DNA from: Lotus japonicus
Taxonomy: Eukaryota > Streptophyta > Magnoliopsida > Fabales > Fabaceae
Direction of reading: 5' to 3'
Assembly: GCF_012489685.1 (NCBI RefSeq)
Contig: NC_080044.1
Coordinates: 25,834,369 to 25,898,368 of the forward strand
Length of the DNA stretch: 64,000 bases
In this document: positions 38,201-48,411 of the stretch, piece after piece
How the letters are laid out: every line of letters begins with the position of its first letter
Position numbering within the stretch: position 1 is the first letter of the stretch
Translations under genes and position numbers: made by a program
Notes under the pieces: model-generated
What the model was told of the DNA's origin: nothing
The model's input: only the letters and a program-made list of their open reading frames with translations
The model's database searches: none

Positions 38201-41200
38201 GGGCAGTTACCAGTCTGTAGTTATTAGGAGTTAGCAGTTATTATGTGTGTATGTCAGTTTGAATTCAAAATAGAAACTGCACTATGCAGTTGTATAAATA
38301 ATAGATGTAGCCTATTAGATGATCATCCAGGAAATTATAAGTTTGGTAGTATGGAGAGAACAGGCTCTCGAACTCCTGCTGTATTGTACTATTCCCAGTA
38401 GAGATTCTTCATCTCTGCAGTATCAATAATAATTATCCATGATTCTATTCCCCTATCTTATCAGAATCGCTCCAACGGCCGCCACCGAAACTGCAGAACA
38501 TCACGGTGAGAGTGTTGCATGCGGGAGGGTCGTTATTTGGGTGGTTCGGGTTGTTGAACCGGCATCCTTGCAGGCCGGAAGAGGCGAATTGGCCACCGGC
38601 GAAGCCGCCGGCCTTGTGGTGTGTCGACAGCCATGACTTTGCGCCGCAACAGAGAAAGGGGGGCTGCGGGCACCGACTCAGAAAACGAATGGGCCAAGCC
38701 ACATCTCAAATGGGAGGAATTGGGCCATGCAGGAGATTGGGCCCAAATTAGAAAAGGAATGCCTGGTCATAATCATGCAGCTGGATATCAAATGACTTGG
38801 GCCAAGGAGTGTCACTAATCAGACAATGCCTTGTGTGTTGGAATTAGGCTTGTACAGGGACATCAATGCAGCTACAGTGGCAAGGATTAGTGAGAAGGTG
38901 GTTGTACAGCTGAAAGTTTTCGTCAGCACTGTATATGAGAAGGGAAAAAGGTTTGAAGTTTCTGCTAGCTTGTTGTTTCAAGAGTTAAGGAACCACATCA
39001 AAATTTATTTCAATTTTTGTGAGGGTTGGCCCAACACATCACACATGGCTGATTGTTTGCAAAGGAAACTGAGCTATAAGTTGGAGTGGTATTCAGTTCC
39101 AGAACTTCTAATTCATAGCCAATTTAGTGCTTGGTCTTGTCAATCTAATGCTTCCATCGAATTAGATGCTGGGTTCCAAAGCTTGGGCTCTCACAGTTCT
39201 GAGTTCAATGTTTTAGTTTGGAGGCAAAAACAGATTTGGAGGTATCAACATATTTGTGATAGTTGGACATTTTCACGACTTGAGTCACATGGTTGTAGAG
39301 GGTTGATTTTTAGTGCTGGTTCAAGTATGGGACTTCTTGAGCCTTTGTTTGCTAGTTGTGGGACGATACCTGCCAATTCTTTCATGCCGAGGTTTGCTTT
39401 TGAAGATTCTGCTACAGTGCTATTTCAACCTCTTTGCATCAATTGGAACTTCTGCCACTTGTTTTTCCAGCAATGGTATTTAGGCCACATTAGTTTCAGC
39501 AGGACAGTGAAGATTTTCCCCAAGTCATACATGTTTTGGACTCTTTGCTTTCGGCTATGGGACCCTGGTGGAATAGTGGTGAATTTTCAGCATTGGCATT
39601 CAATTGGATTCTATTTTCAGCATTTTCAGGGGGGGAGTATTGATAGGTACACATGGTTTAGTTAGTTAAGTGAGGGAGTTATCATATAATTAGATAGTTA
39701 GTTAAGAGGGTTAGCAAGGCTTGTTGCCTATAAATAAGATAGGGTTAGAGAACATTAGTCATCTTGGTATTCATTTGGAATTTTGGTTTAGAGAGAGAAG
39801 TGGTTCTCTTTCTAGGTTTTGGAAGAGTGTTTGGCATCTCTTCCATGTAACTTGCTCTAATTCCCAAATTAGGGATTAGGTTCTTCAATAATACATCTAC
39901 AATTTCTGGTTTCTATCACTATGTCCTTATTTTATCTTGCCTAAAGTGACAGAAGTCACAGAGTGTGAGGCAAGACTTTGTATAAACTCGAATTCCTTAG
40001 GTTTAAGGTATTCCATAAAGTTGGCTGAGGTACATTATGGTGTTATTAATAGCTGTGTAATTTCTGCAAATAGACAAGATGTCGTCAGGATTTATATTTA
40101 ACAAGTATCACTGTCAAAATAAAAGATTTGAATATTTGAAATGCTTTTGACTTCATGATTGTCTTGTCAAGAAAGAATATCTGCTTGTTAGCAGAGTAAG
40201 ATATTGAAAAGAGAACTTGGATAAAAACAAGCAGAGTAGAGGCCAAAATCTCTTCGCTGGAGTAAAGATGATAAAAATCAAGTAACATAGAAAAAGATAA
40301 ATAAATGGTCATCAAGTTTTGAGGTTCTTTATTGATCTGTATATTTTTCCTGCAAAGCACTCTTTTCTACTGATAAAACATTCCTTTGTGCTAGTTTCAC
40401 ATTTATTCAAGACATGGGTTATGGTTATTATTTTTTATGATGTTGCAGCCAAAAATGGAGTATACATCTCTTTGGTAAAGGATGTAAGAGGTGCTTTCGA
40501 AGGAAGTCCTTTGGTGAAGATTGATTGCAAGGGTTTAGATCCTAGTGATTACAAGAAATTAGGTGCCAAGCTCAAGGTACTAGAATACTAGATAGCAAGC
40601 TTTCATCTTTCTCTTTTCTTTAGGGGGGACGGCGACCTGTTGTTGCCTGACCAAAATAAATTTTGATACCTGTGTTAGGTATTATAATATTAAGTTAATG
40701 GAATTAATTCAAAGTGCCAAGCTCAACGTACTAGAATACTAGATAGCAAGCGTTCATCTTGCTCTTTTTTTTTTGGGGGGGGGGGGGAGGCGACCTGTTG
40801 TTGCCTGACCCAAAATAGTTTTGATCTATGTTAGGCATTATTATATTAAGTTAATGGAATTAATTCAAAATGCAGATGAAGCCACATTATGCACAAAATA
40901 AATGAGAAAAATTATACAAGCTTAAGAGTGTGGCCGTTAGGATTCATCAGTTTTGACTTTAGATTCAATCTAAAGTGTTTGTTGAAATTATTTCTATGTC
41001 CAATATAAGCCTTTTTCTTATTCTATTAAGGGGTGTTTTATAGTTGCTTAGTTAGGCAAAAGCCAATTTGACATGAAGTGCATGATTTAGGATCATCAGT
41101 TTGATATTTCACATTTAAGTGAGGATTAGGTCCATCTTAGAAATCTTAAGGCACCCTGACCAGGGAATGATTACTTCATGATAGAGTTTCTGCTTATCAC

Positions 41201-44200
41201 TACAAAATAACCTTCATACTTGTGTCAAAGCTCAATACTTATTTTTGCTGTCAGTCTTCTTTATGTTCCAACTCTTGGGAACATGAGGGACTTGTTAAAG
41301 TTATTAGTTTACTGAAACAATATATGCTTTGGACTTCGTAATTGAAAAGTCTCTGATAAATCTTTGTCTCATAGAACATAATAAATACCGGCCATATGCA
41401 GTGTAAAGAATTAGGCATCATATATCTGACTTTAGTTTTGCCAAGTATTGTGCTGCTTGCACTTTGATCCTTGTGTGGTTGCAGGATTTGGTTCCTTGTG
41501 TGCTGTTATCTTTCGATGATGAGCAGATATTGATGTGGAGGGGCAAAGACTGGAAACCATGGTATCCACAACCTCCTCCGCTTTTCACTCCTACTGAAGC
41601 TGGCATTACAAAGAATTTGGACAATACAGGTATGTCGCAGAGAAAATGTTGTAACATTTATTTGATATCCTATATATGATTATAGAACACTAAATGAGAA
41701 TAATCATGATAAAAGTGCATACCAGTCTTGACCATGAGTGTACTATTGGTCTTTCTTTTGGATGCTGAATCTTCCCCTTCATGCTTCAAGTTGAGTTGCA
41801 GACTTGCAGCTCTCAATGCATAAAGCACTCACCCTTAAGTTAGAGGAGACCTAGCCTATTTGTAGATGATGTCAATTTTAGTGAAACCCTCCCATGAGGA
41901 ATGGGGCTCCAGTCTTCCACTAACAGCCGCATGACCTATTACTCAATAAGGTGCTATAGACCTATATAATTAACTGGATCACCCTTATCTATCTTTTTTG
42001 GTCTAGGGAGAACAGATTAAGGGTTAATTCAAGCCAAACGACACTTATAAACCAAGGGTATTAAAACACTAATGAGAGCAATACAACAAAATACCACAAA
42101 TACACAATATAATCCATGCTTGCTTGCTCAAAATCACTATAACATTAGAAAACATGAAAGCAAAATGGGAAGAAAAAACAATCGGCACCAACAAGGGGCT
42201 CCTAAACCTCATGATTCCAACTTCAACACATTTTTTGACCTTAGTAGAAATACTTCTGGTACCGTTGAAGCGGTGTCATCACTCATGACTCATCACACTT
42301 CACTGAAGCTGGACTTGTCACTTAAAGCCATTCATTTTCTCAACAAAATTAGCCAAAATCAAGTCTTTTGATGGAAGATGTCAGGACTATTGGTAACCGT
42401 GAGTCCGCTAAAGAAAAGGAGGCGGAGGTGGTGTTAAGTGAGAAAAAAAGACAAAAAATTCTACCAAGAGAATAAAGGTCTGCCCATAAGAAGAGAACAA
42501 ACCATTCTAAAGTAGGTTCAGAGCCTCTTCAAGGTGATGAAATCCCCTTGAGGAGGTAGAGAGCTACATTCTTATTTGCTTATGAATCGACTATTAACCC
42601 CTTTTTTATAACAAGCTTAAATATTTTCATAAAAATTAAATTGGGTCATTTTGTTTTTGAACGACCAGTTCCAATATCTTGAATAGTGAACATATATATT
42701 GTTAGAAGTCCTACATTGGCTAGAGATAGAGCATAGATAGCCTTTATAAGGGGTAGTGCAAACCTCAACTCTTGAGCTAGCTTTTGTGGTTGAGTATAGG
42801 CCTCCCAATTTCTAATATGATATCAGAGCCTATCCTAGATTCATTTGTTGTTTGTTGTGGAGACCTCCCATAATTGGGGTACCCGTTGTTGTTGATCCCA
42901 CGTTCCAGGTTGTTCAGTCCTGGACGTGAGGGGGTGTGTTAGAAGTCTCACATTGGCTAGAGATAGAGCATATATAGCCTTTATAAGAGTAGTGCAAACC
43001 TCAACTCTTGAGCTAGCTTTTGTGGTTGAGTATAGACCCTCAATTTCTAATAGCTTCTAAGACAAACAATGGTGTCAACTTTGACACAGACAACTCTCAA
43101 ACATTAGAGAGTGGGCTAGCGCAACTCGCAGCTAAAGCCCTAAAACCAAAACCAAACCAAACAGGGTTAGCGCAACTTGAATTTGATGAAATAATTATTG
43201 TGTATTTCATTCATAATACTTGCTAGACTACAATATATATAAACTAACAAAGATATTAAAACAAACTAAATCTATCTAAACCTATCTCTATTTAAACAAA
43301 TATCATCTCTATTTAAATAGATACTGATCTAAAATAGATAAACAAATCTTAACTATATCTCAATGAGATAGCACTAATAATAAACTAAATCTTAACTGAT
43401 ATTCAACACTCCCCCTCAAGCTAAAGCTTACTTAGCTTTAAGCTTGTAACAAATCGAACCCAAGAAGAAAATTATCTTAATAGATATCCCTTAATAATGA
43501 CGGTCTTGGCAAATCTCTGACTTGAATAACTTTTCAAACTTCTAGTAAATCCATGGCGGCAAAAGACAACTTCTCATACTTCAAATTGAATAATCTTTCG
43601 AACTTTTGCTAAATTCATGGGCAGGCAAAAGACAACTTCTCATACTTGATCTGGCTGAAATTGATGTAAGACAAAAACCAATTCTTCTGGAGTGTTGTAG
43701 GGTAGCTGAGTCAGCAAACAACGGCGAAAAACCAGCAACAATACGCCCGAAAACAAAATAAGGTTGAAGCAACATCTCACCAACAACAACCACACAAAAT
43801 TAAAACATACTTGAGGTCGATCGATTGATGGCTTCTATTAGAAATTGGGAGGCCTATACTCAACCACAAAAGCTAGCTCAAGAGTTGAGGTTTGCACTAC
43901 CCCTTATAAAGGCTATCTATGCTCTATTTCTAGCCAATGTGGGACTTCTAACACACCCCCTCACGTCCAGGACTGAACAACCTGGAACGTGGGATCAACA
44001 ACAACGGGTGGCCCAATTATGGGAGGTCTCCACAACAAACAATAAATGGATCTAGGATAGGCTCTGATACCAACTTGAATTTGATGAAATAATTATTGTG
44101 TATTTCATTCATAATACTTGACTAGACTACAATATATATAGACTAACAAAGAGATTAAAACAAACTAAACCTATCTCTATTTAAGTAGATATCATCTCTA

Positions 44201-45733
44201 TTTAAATAGATACTAATATAAAATAGATAAACAAATCTTAACTATATCACAATGAGATAGCACTAATAATAAACTGAATCTTAACTGATATTCAACATAG
44301 ATGTTGTGGTATACTATGATTATGAAATAGGGCAATGATCATGTTGGCCTCAAATTGAATATGTAAAATTTAGAGATACAATCGATTAATATTTTTCGTC
44401 CATAGTAAGGCAATGATCATGTTCATACTTCAGACGTCTCACATTGACTAGAAATAGGACCAAGATAACCCTTATATGGGAAGACTTTCCTCACCTCTTG
44501 AGCTAGATTTTGGGGTAGAGTCAGGCCTCCCAAATTCTTATATGGTATCAAAGTCTATCCTATATCCGTTAAGTGGTGACCACTCATATATGTGCCATCC
44601 TGCAAATGTCCAGTCTTGCAAATCTCACGCTCTAAACGTCCAGCCCTGGGCATGAGAGGCTGTGTTGAGAAGGCCCACATATATGGAAATGCAATCCTCA
44701 CTTCTTGAGCGCTTTTGGGGTAGAGTTAGGTCTCCCAAATTCTTATATAGATCATAAGCAATCCCAGCTGATAGTACTAAAGCACTAAAATTTATTCTCT
44801 TTGGAGGATTTGTAAAAAATATATTCCTGAAACGCATTATTGCATTGAGGGAATTATTAGCTTGGGAATACTATTACTATAGTATTATTATTATTAGTAG
44901 TATTGTTATTAGTATTAAGTAATATCAGGATCAGTATTAACAAGTTTTACTATTAGTAATAGTAGTAGTCATGGTATTGGCGTTGATTTAAGTATTACTC
45001 TTGATTTTCTTACTACTATTATTACTATTTATATTACTACTACCATACTACTAACAGTTGTCTAATAAGCTCATTTGTTTACATTATTATTTATTTACAA
45101 TATTTGCCGCCAAGAATTAATTTTCACCCTTCAATTCCATCGATGAGTTTACACGAGACTCTGCTTATTTTTGTATATTTGTGCTATATGACCTGAACAT
45201 GCGGTAAAGTTTATACCTGGTAGATAACATTGGCTATGCAACATCAAAGTGATTCCTTCAAATGTTAATCAGGTGATTCTGATGATAATCAATCGAAACA
45301 TGACCGCAACATGGTGAAAACAAGCCCAAAAATGTTGTCTCTGTGGAAGAGTGCAGTTGACTCGAGCAAAGCTTTGTTGCTGGAAGAATATGAACTTGGT
45401 CCTGATGCACTCTTGGAGAAGGTACAAGAATTTGAGGGTATTTCACAGGCCACAGAGCACTCCTATCCAGCATTTATTTTGCCAAGTGAAGATGGTGAAA
45501 AAGGTTCTTTTGCAAACTTTGAAATCGGTACAGAAGACGGTTACCCAAGTGACAGCTTACTTGCTGAGAATGAGGAGGAGGAGGAGGAGGAGGAGGAGGA
45601 GGAGGAAGACGATGATGACTATGATGATGATGAAGATGATGGCTTGTATGATATAGTGGACTCTTCAGCTCAACCCAGATCGTTGCCTGTTGATAAGATT
45701 GTAAACAAGCTAAAACCAAGACAGGCTGAATAG
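29252..45733 (+). CDS. CAF2: CRS2-associated factor (CAF2-like), chloroplast group II intron splicing cofactor, 6 exons
   Basis: Exons 29252-29921, 30601-30728, 31565-31790, 40449-40576, 41485-41629 and 45273-45733. All five introns have GT...AG ends and the sum is 1758 bases (585 codons plus stop), in frame throughout. The N-terminus is S/P-rich without acids, as in a plastid transit peptide. [17 protein letters not shown] and [18 protein letters not shown] mark the CAF family. Two CRM RNA-binding domains follow: about residues 200-300 ([26 protein letters not shown]) and 330-430 ([36 protein letters not shown]). The tail is very acidic. CAF proteins bind CRS2 and help splice group II introns in plastids. 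CAF2 rather than CAF1 is my recollection of the closest match. Transposons in introns 3 and 5 spare the exons. Confidence 0.9.
31878..32156 (+). repeat. 5' LTR of element E
   Basis: 279 bp starting TGATAGGTACACATGG and ending TTTCTATCA. TATAAATA lies at 31966-31973. It pairs with 39641-39918. Confidence 0.92.
32158..32169 (+). other. Primer-binding site of element E
   Basis: TGGTATCAGAGC follows the LTR after one base. Initiator tRNA-Met type. Confidence 0.85.
32206..32682 (+). CDS. Element E ORFa, coiled-coil protein of unknown function
   Basis: 158 codons from the ATG at 32206, 37 bases after the primer site, where gag begins in other elements. The first ~110 residues ([17 protein letters not shown] ... 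[16 protein letters not shown]) are strongly helical and charged, with heptad-like leucines, as in the N-terminus of some plant Ty3-type gag proteins. The last 40 residues turn to S/G-rich sequence, possibly after a frameshift into the overlapping ORFb. There is no zinc knuckle. Perhaps a gag remnant that packages the RNA; unproven. Confidence 0.5.
   Translation: MEGTRSMARNFEEVVQQCKESRAKMESLEAMTAKNEILLAAVTKKLGVQFVANPALEKEISRLEERLRDLEEKRKQREQERREAEASQMESDVMSEEKLAAAKETLEKPEVAVMANQSTPVDHEAAETACSGGGIASKFGNRDADSFSSGGGDSEIRS
33067..33495 (+). repeat. 5' LTR of element F
   Basis: 429 bp, TGATAAGATT...ATCTTATCA, with a TATAAATA box near 33325. The first 166 bases are open in frame with pol in the 3' copy. 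Confidence 0.92.
33499..33510 (+). other. Primer-binding site of element F
   Basis: TGGTATCAGAGC lies three bases after the LTR. Initiator tRNA-Met type. Confidence 0.85.
33552..38200 (+). pseudogene. Element F gag-pol with chromodomain, two lesions
   Basis: Starts at the ATG at 33552 ([11 protein letters not shown]). Gag has DRQQAQ heptad repeats, the retrotransposon gag core ([10 protein letters not shown]) and a CCHC knuckle split by a 1-base deletion near 34530. Then come protease ([11 protein letters not shown]), RT ([33 protein letters not shown]), RNase H ([14 protein letters not shown]), integrase ([10 protein letters not shown] ... [32 protein letters not shown]), and a C-terminal chromodomain ([18 protein letters not shown]). 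A TGA at 36563-36565 lies between RNase H and integrase, with the frame unchanged after it. The ORF runs on into the 3' LTR, ending at 38200. A near-intact polyprotein, currently not translatable as one product. Confidence 0.92.
38035..38463 (+). repeat. 3' LTR of element F
   Basis: 429 bp, two differences from the 5' LTR (near 38091 and 38444). Preceded by the polypurine-like CAAGGGGGCGG. Confidence 0.92.
38826..39665 (+). CDS. Element E ORFc, 279-codon orphan ORF
   Basis: Open from the ATG at 38826 through the polypurine tract into the first 25 bases of the right LTR. The translation is rich in F, W, H, C and S ([36 protein letters not shown]) with no recognised domain. An ORF this long in a non-autonomous element is notable. 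It may be a decayed pol tail, captured host sequence, or chance openness. Confidence 0.35.
   Translation: MPCVLELGLYRDINAATVARISEKVVVQLKVFVSTVYEKGKRFEVSASLLFQELRNHIKIYFNFCEGWPNTSHMADCLQRKLSYKLEWYSVPELLIHSQFSAWSCQSNASIELDAGFQSLGSHSSEFNVLVWRQKQIWRYQHICDSWTFSRLESHGCRGLIFSAGSSMGLLEPLFASCGTIPANSFMPRFAFEDSATVLFQPLCINWNFCHLFFQQWYLGHISFSRTVKIFPKSYMFWTLCFRLWDPGGIVVNFQHWHSIGFYFQHFQGGSIDRYTWFS
39641..39918 (+). repeat. 3' LTR of element E
   Basis: 278 bp, differing from the 5' LTR by a few bases. Followed by the CTATG duplication. Confidence 0.92.
40563..40870 (+). repeat. Tandem duplication across the exon 4 donor of CAF2
   Basis: A ~151-bp segment starting at GTGCCAAGCTCAA (the last 14 bases of exon 4) and covering the start of intron 4 is repeated from 40714. 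The second copy has CTCAACGTACTAG where the first has CTCAAGGTACTAG, so a weakened second donor exists. The G-run in copy 2 has grown to about 14. Confidence 0.9.
42700..43051 (+). mobile_element. TRIM-like element in CAF2 intron 5, plus orientation
   Basis: Two ~118-bp terminal repeats (42700-~42817 and ~42937-43051) start TGTTAGAAGTC and end TTTCTAATA. Between them lie a primer site (TGATATCAGAGCC, one base off consensus) and a polypurine tract (GTGAGGGGGTG). No coding capacity. This is the layout of a terminal-repeat retrotransposon in miniature. No target duplication was found. Confidence 0.8.
43178..44297 (-). mobile_element. Second TRIM-like element, minus, with the first type embedded
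   Basis: Terminal repeats 43178-43408 and 44076-44297 start, on the minus strand, with TGTTGAATATCAG. A polypurine tract (minus GAGGGGGAG at 43409) lies beside the left repeat and TGGTATCAGAGC (44061-44072) near the right. Inside, 43836-44072 is a minus copy of the 42700-type LTR plus internal region, ending precisely at the shared primer site. This suggests template switching rather than simple insertion. No genes. Confidence 0.72.
44425..44755 (+). mobile_element. Old, diverged TRIM-like copy
   Basis: Two degraded copies of the GTCTCACATTG...CTCTTGAGC...CTCCCAAATTCTTATAT repeat surround TGGTATCAAAGTC (altered primer site). Related to the element at 42700 but much older. Confidence 0.6.
44870..45055. 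repeat. TTA/TAG-type imperfect microsatellite
   Basis: Low-complexity trinucleotide-like sequence (ATTATTATTAGTAGTA and relatives) in intron 5 of CAF2. The second half (CTTACTACTATTATTACT) is roughly the reverse complement of the first. Confidence 0.8.
45572..45606 (+). repeat. GAG trinucleotide repeat coding poly-Glu in CAF2 exon 6
   Basis: About eleven GAG codons followed by GAY codons give an uninterrupted Glu/Asp tract near the C-terminus. It is likely variable in length between individuals. Confidence 0.9.
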
Positions 45734-46671
45734 AGCCATATTTTTCTGATAAAAACTTATGACATCTTGAAGCAAAATGTCAGGCATGATTTGTAAAATT
45801 ACGAAAAGGGATGCAAAATAGTCAGGTGTAAATATCCAATTGATCATTTTCCCAAACATTCCCGTATAAATTCCATGCATCGGTTTCACAAATACACATA
45901 TTTGTCTGAAAAGCAATTTGAGACACGTCTTTTTTTGTTTTCGTCTCACACTTCCAATCACATTTATCACTTATCTCTCATCTTTTTACTTCTCTTTATT
46001 GGTCTACACACCCTCTTGATTGTACACTAATGTTGTCTTCATCACGTGATGCTTGTATACTAGATCTTTCTTTATCATATTCAGTTAATTTCGCAACGTG
46101 ATATGCCATTTTTTCCTTGTCTCCCCCCAATTGAATCTTATATTATACCAAACTATTTTAAAATAAAAAAGCCTATAGGTGGCACCCTCTCCGCCTTTGC
46201 CTTGACTTTTTTCATTTCTCATACTACTAGCATATTTACCCGTGTTTTACACGGTGAGTTGATTTATTGTATAGATACATCAGTGAGAATAGCTGGTAGA
46301 ACAGGAAATATGTTTCAAACATGTATCATGAATAGTCTACAGTAATCAATTTAAATAGAACCTATAGACCTGTCAATGTTAATATTTGAATTGTAAAAAA
46401 AATCAAGTTTTTAAGGGATGTATAGTAATGTTACCGTGTAACATTTGAACAGGATTAAATTTCCTTTGTTCTGCTATCTTATTTTTGTTCATGTCAGAAA
46501 AATAATGGAAGAAACTGGAACCATGCAGCGTTGGTGAAAATAGAACATATATATATACGGGAATAATAATAAATACATAAGGAAAATTGAATATATACTA
46601 ATATACCCATTATTTTTACACTCCTCTCTTTTTTTTAAAAGCACTATACTCCTGGGGGTTTTTGTTTTTCT
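45734..46671. other. Sequence downstream of CAF2
   Basis: It presumably holds the 3' untranslated region and poly(A) site of CAF2. I see no canonical AATAAA close to the stop and no supported gene. AT-rich. Confidence 0.4.
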
Positions 46672-46688
46672 AATTTATTTTCATCCAA

Positions 46689-47922
46689 CGATTTCAAGGC
46701 TCAGCTAGGGAGGGCGCTGGTAGCTATATTACTCGAGCTACAAAAGCTTGGCTGTTAGGGAAATCTGTCGGCTTGCGGTTTCCAGGGTCTGATGAGGAGG
46801 CAATAAGGGGTTTGGCGGAGGAATTGGAGAATGACAGGCCTGTTTACGTTGGGGCCCTGAGAGGGCGTGATCGGAAGTGGCTCTCATGGATCGTGAGAGG
46901 CCTTGGTGAAGGGGAAAGTGTTGGTCTGGTGTAGGTGCCATATAGTCTTTCTGACTCAAGTTGTCTATTATCTTTTAATAAGGCTTATTATTGTAAGGGA
47001 AGCCAACTCCTCGGCTGTGTTACTAGCCAAGCGTGGGTTTATTTCATTGTGAGGCTTGTTCTTCTTAAACATTTCCATTGGAGCTGTTTGATGTTTGCGG
47101 ATTGCAGATTAGAATCTCTTTTGCAGTTTTCCGTTGCCGTGACAAATTCTGGTGTATTATGGAAGTATTTAAGAGATGCAGTTTAATCAATTGATTTGGC
47201 ATTCTAAATGTCGTATCTATTGATTTGACATTCTAAATGTTAGATCTGTCAGAGGTAAGGAATTTGAAGGGAGATTGGATTATATATTGTGTTGCTTTAT
47301 TTAGATGGCATTCTGTTTATCCATTATTGACAGGTTCATGGATTCTATCTGGTTGTGGGTTGTGGTCCATGAGTAGTATATCAAAGAAGGCTTGAAAAGG
47401 TTTTGAAACTGAAGTGATTGAGAAGGCTTATTGCTTGCAATCTTGTTGGTGTGACTCTTCCTTGGAAACCTCTCTGGTCGTGGGTCATTGACCAAGTTAT
47501 ATTGTTAATTAAGCTGTGAAGGAATGCTGTTTGTTTCAAGTGAAGAGTTGGCCTTTGGAATTTCTGATATATGCTTGAGGCTCAACTTTGTGCAAATTTA
47601 AAGAGCTTTTGGAGTTGTTTTATCCTGTGCATTTCAATATCTCAGAGTATTATTTAGTGTCTATTTTTGGTTTTGAGCTTGTGCTTGAGTACTCTTTTTC
47701 CTCTCTGGGGTTTTTCCCACTAGGTTTTTCCTATGGAGGTTTTAATGAGGCTCTTCTCAAGCTCCCTAGTCACCAAAATAGTACATGGGTTGGTTTAAGC
47801 CTTTAGTCATTTTGGCTTGGCTTGAGTTGTTTTTCTTGTCTTATCTTTTACCAATTTACATGAGAGGATTGTTCTCATGATTTTTATGTTATATCAATAT
47901 AAGCTTTTTGTTCTAAAAAAAA
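46689..47922 (+). mobile_element. Poly(A) retroposon with 17-bp target duplication
   Basis: The segment ends in an A-run and is flanked by AATTTATTTTCATCCAA at 46672-46688 and 47923-47939, the mark of LINE-type target-primed insertion. At its 5' end an open stretch (~46707-46934) encodes GSYITRATKAWLLGKSVG and FPGSDEEAIRGLAEEL. This is homologous to the C-terminus of the 356-aa protein at 62844-63914. About 1 kb of untranslated sequence follows. No RT is present. Either a LINE copy with ORF2 deleted, or a retrotransposed cDNA of the gene family seen at 62844. 5'-truncated. Confidence 0.82.
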
Positions 47923-47939
47923 AATTTATTTTCATCCAA

Positions 47940-48403
47940 AATAAAACGTAGCCCCATTATTTGTTTTAATAAAAGTTGAATATTCATTCCCTTATTTTCT
48001 TAAAAAAACGAAAATTATGACAAAAAAATCTGGTTTGGTAATTCCCCTCTAAAAAATTTTGAATATTCCTTCCCTTTTTCATAAAAAACCAGATTTTGTA
48101 ACCAAAAAAAAAAAACAGATTTTGACTATTTCTACTCATTATACTCATAACCTAACTAACACAGATTTTGCTTTAAAAAATTGGATATCTACTCATTATT
48201 GATAATGTTCCAAGTTGAATCTGTAGATATCTACTCGCACCTTCAACCACATCATCGCATCACCCCTTCTCGTTCTCTTCAGTCTGTAAGGCAGTAAGGT
48301 TACTAAGACGCATGCCTTACATTTGACAAGCTTCGCTTTGATTGTGAGGAGTAAGGTTACTAAGACGCATGCCTTACATTTGACAAGCTTCGCTCTGATT
48401 GTG
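47940..48403. other. AT-rich interval with a 57-bp tandem duplication
   Basis: Contains A/T homopolymer runs (48003-48115) and two adjacent 57-bp copies (48293-48349 and 48350-48406) starting AGTAAGGTTACTAAGACG, differing at one or two bases. No gene. It may be the left remainder of the LTR fragment ending at 49860. Confidence 0.7.
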
Positions 48404-48411
48404 AGGAAGAC

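Larger units (their letters stand above)
33067..38463 (+). mobile_element. Element F: chromovirus (Ty3/gypsy) nested in E
   Basis: 5.4-kb element with LTRs 33067-33495 and 38035-38463 (429 bp each, two differences found by eye), flanked by GAATC at 33062-33066 and 38464-38468. The order gag, protease, RT, RNase H, integrase, chromodomain makes it a Ty3 chromovirus. Short LTRs and total length suggest the Reina group (inference). Two lesions are seen in its coding region. It entered E after E had entered the CAF2 intron, or was carried in with it. Confidence 0.92.
32573..38751 (+). pseudogene. Element E ORFb, interrupted by F
   Basis: An open frame overlaps ORFa in +1 and runs from about the ATG at 32573 to 33066. 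It continues in the same frame after F (from 38469, counting the GAATC duplication once) to a stop at 38751. The uninterrupted product would be about 260 residues. The first part is acidic ([28 protein letters not shown]). The second is rich in G, P, W and C. No domain recognised. Frame preservation across F is evidence that F entered a still-open ORF. It could be the second half of a frameshifted gag. Confidence 0.45.
31878..39918 (+). mobile_element. Element E: non-autonomous LTR retrotransposon in CAF2 intron 3, hosting F
   Basis: LTRs 31878-32156 and 39641-39918 (279 and 278 bp, nearly identical, TGATAGG...TATCA) are flanked by CTATG at 31873-31877 and 39919-39923. There is an initiator tRNA-Met primer site at 32158-32169 and a polypurine tract CAGGGGGGGAG before the right LTR. 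Without nested F, E is about 2.6 kb with ~2.1 kb internal. No protease, integrase or RT is seen, so it must depend on another element. Its LTRs have a TATA box (31966-31973). It lies in the same direction as the gene. Confidence 0.9.

Noticed and set aside
47588..47806. 72-codon frame in the retroposon tail
   Set aside because: It lies in the untranslated part before the A-run and has no recognisable domain or homologue in the window.
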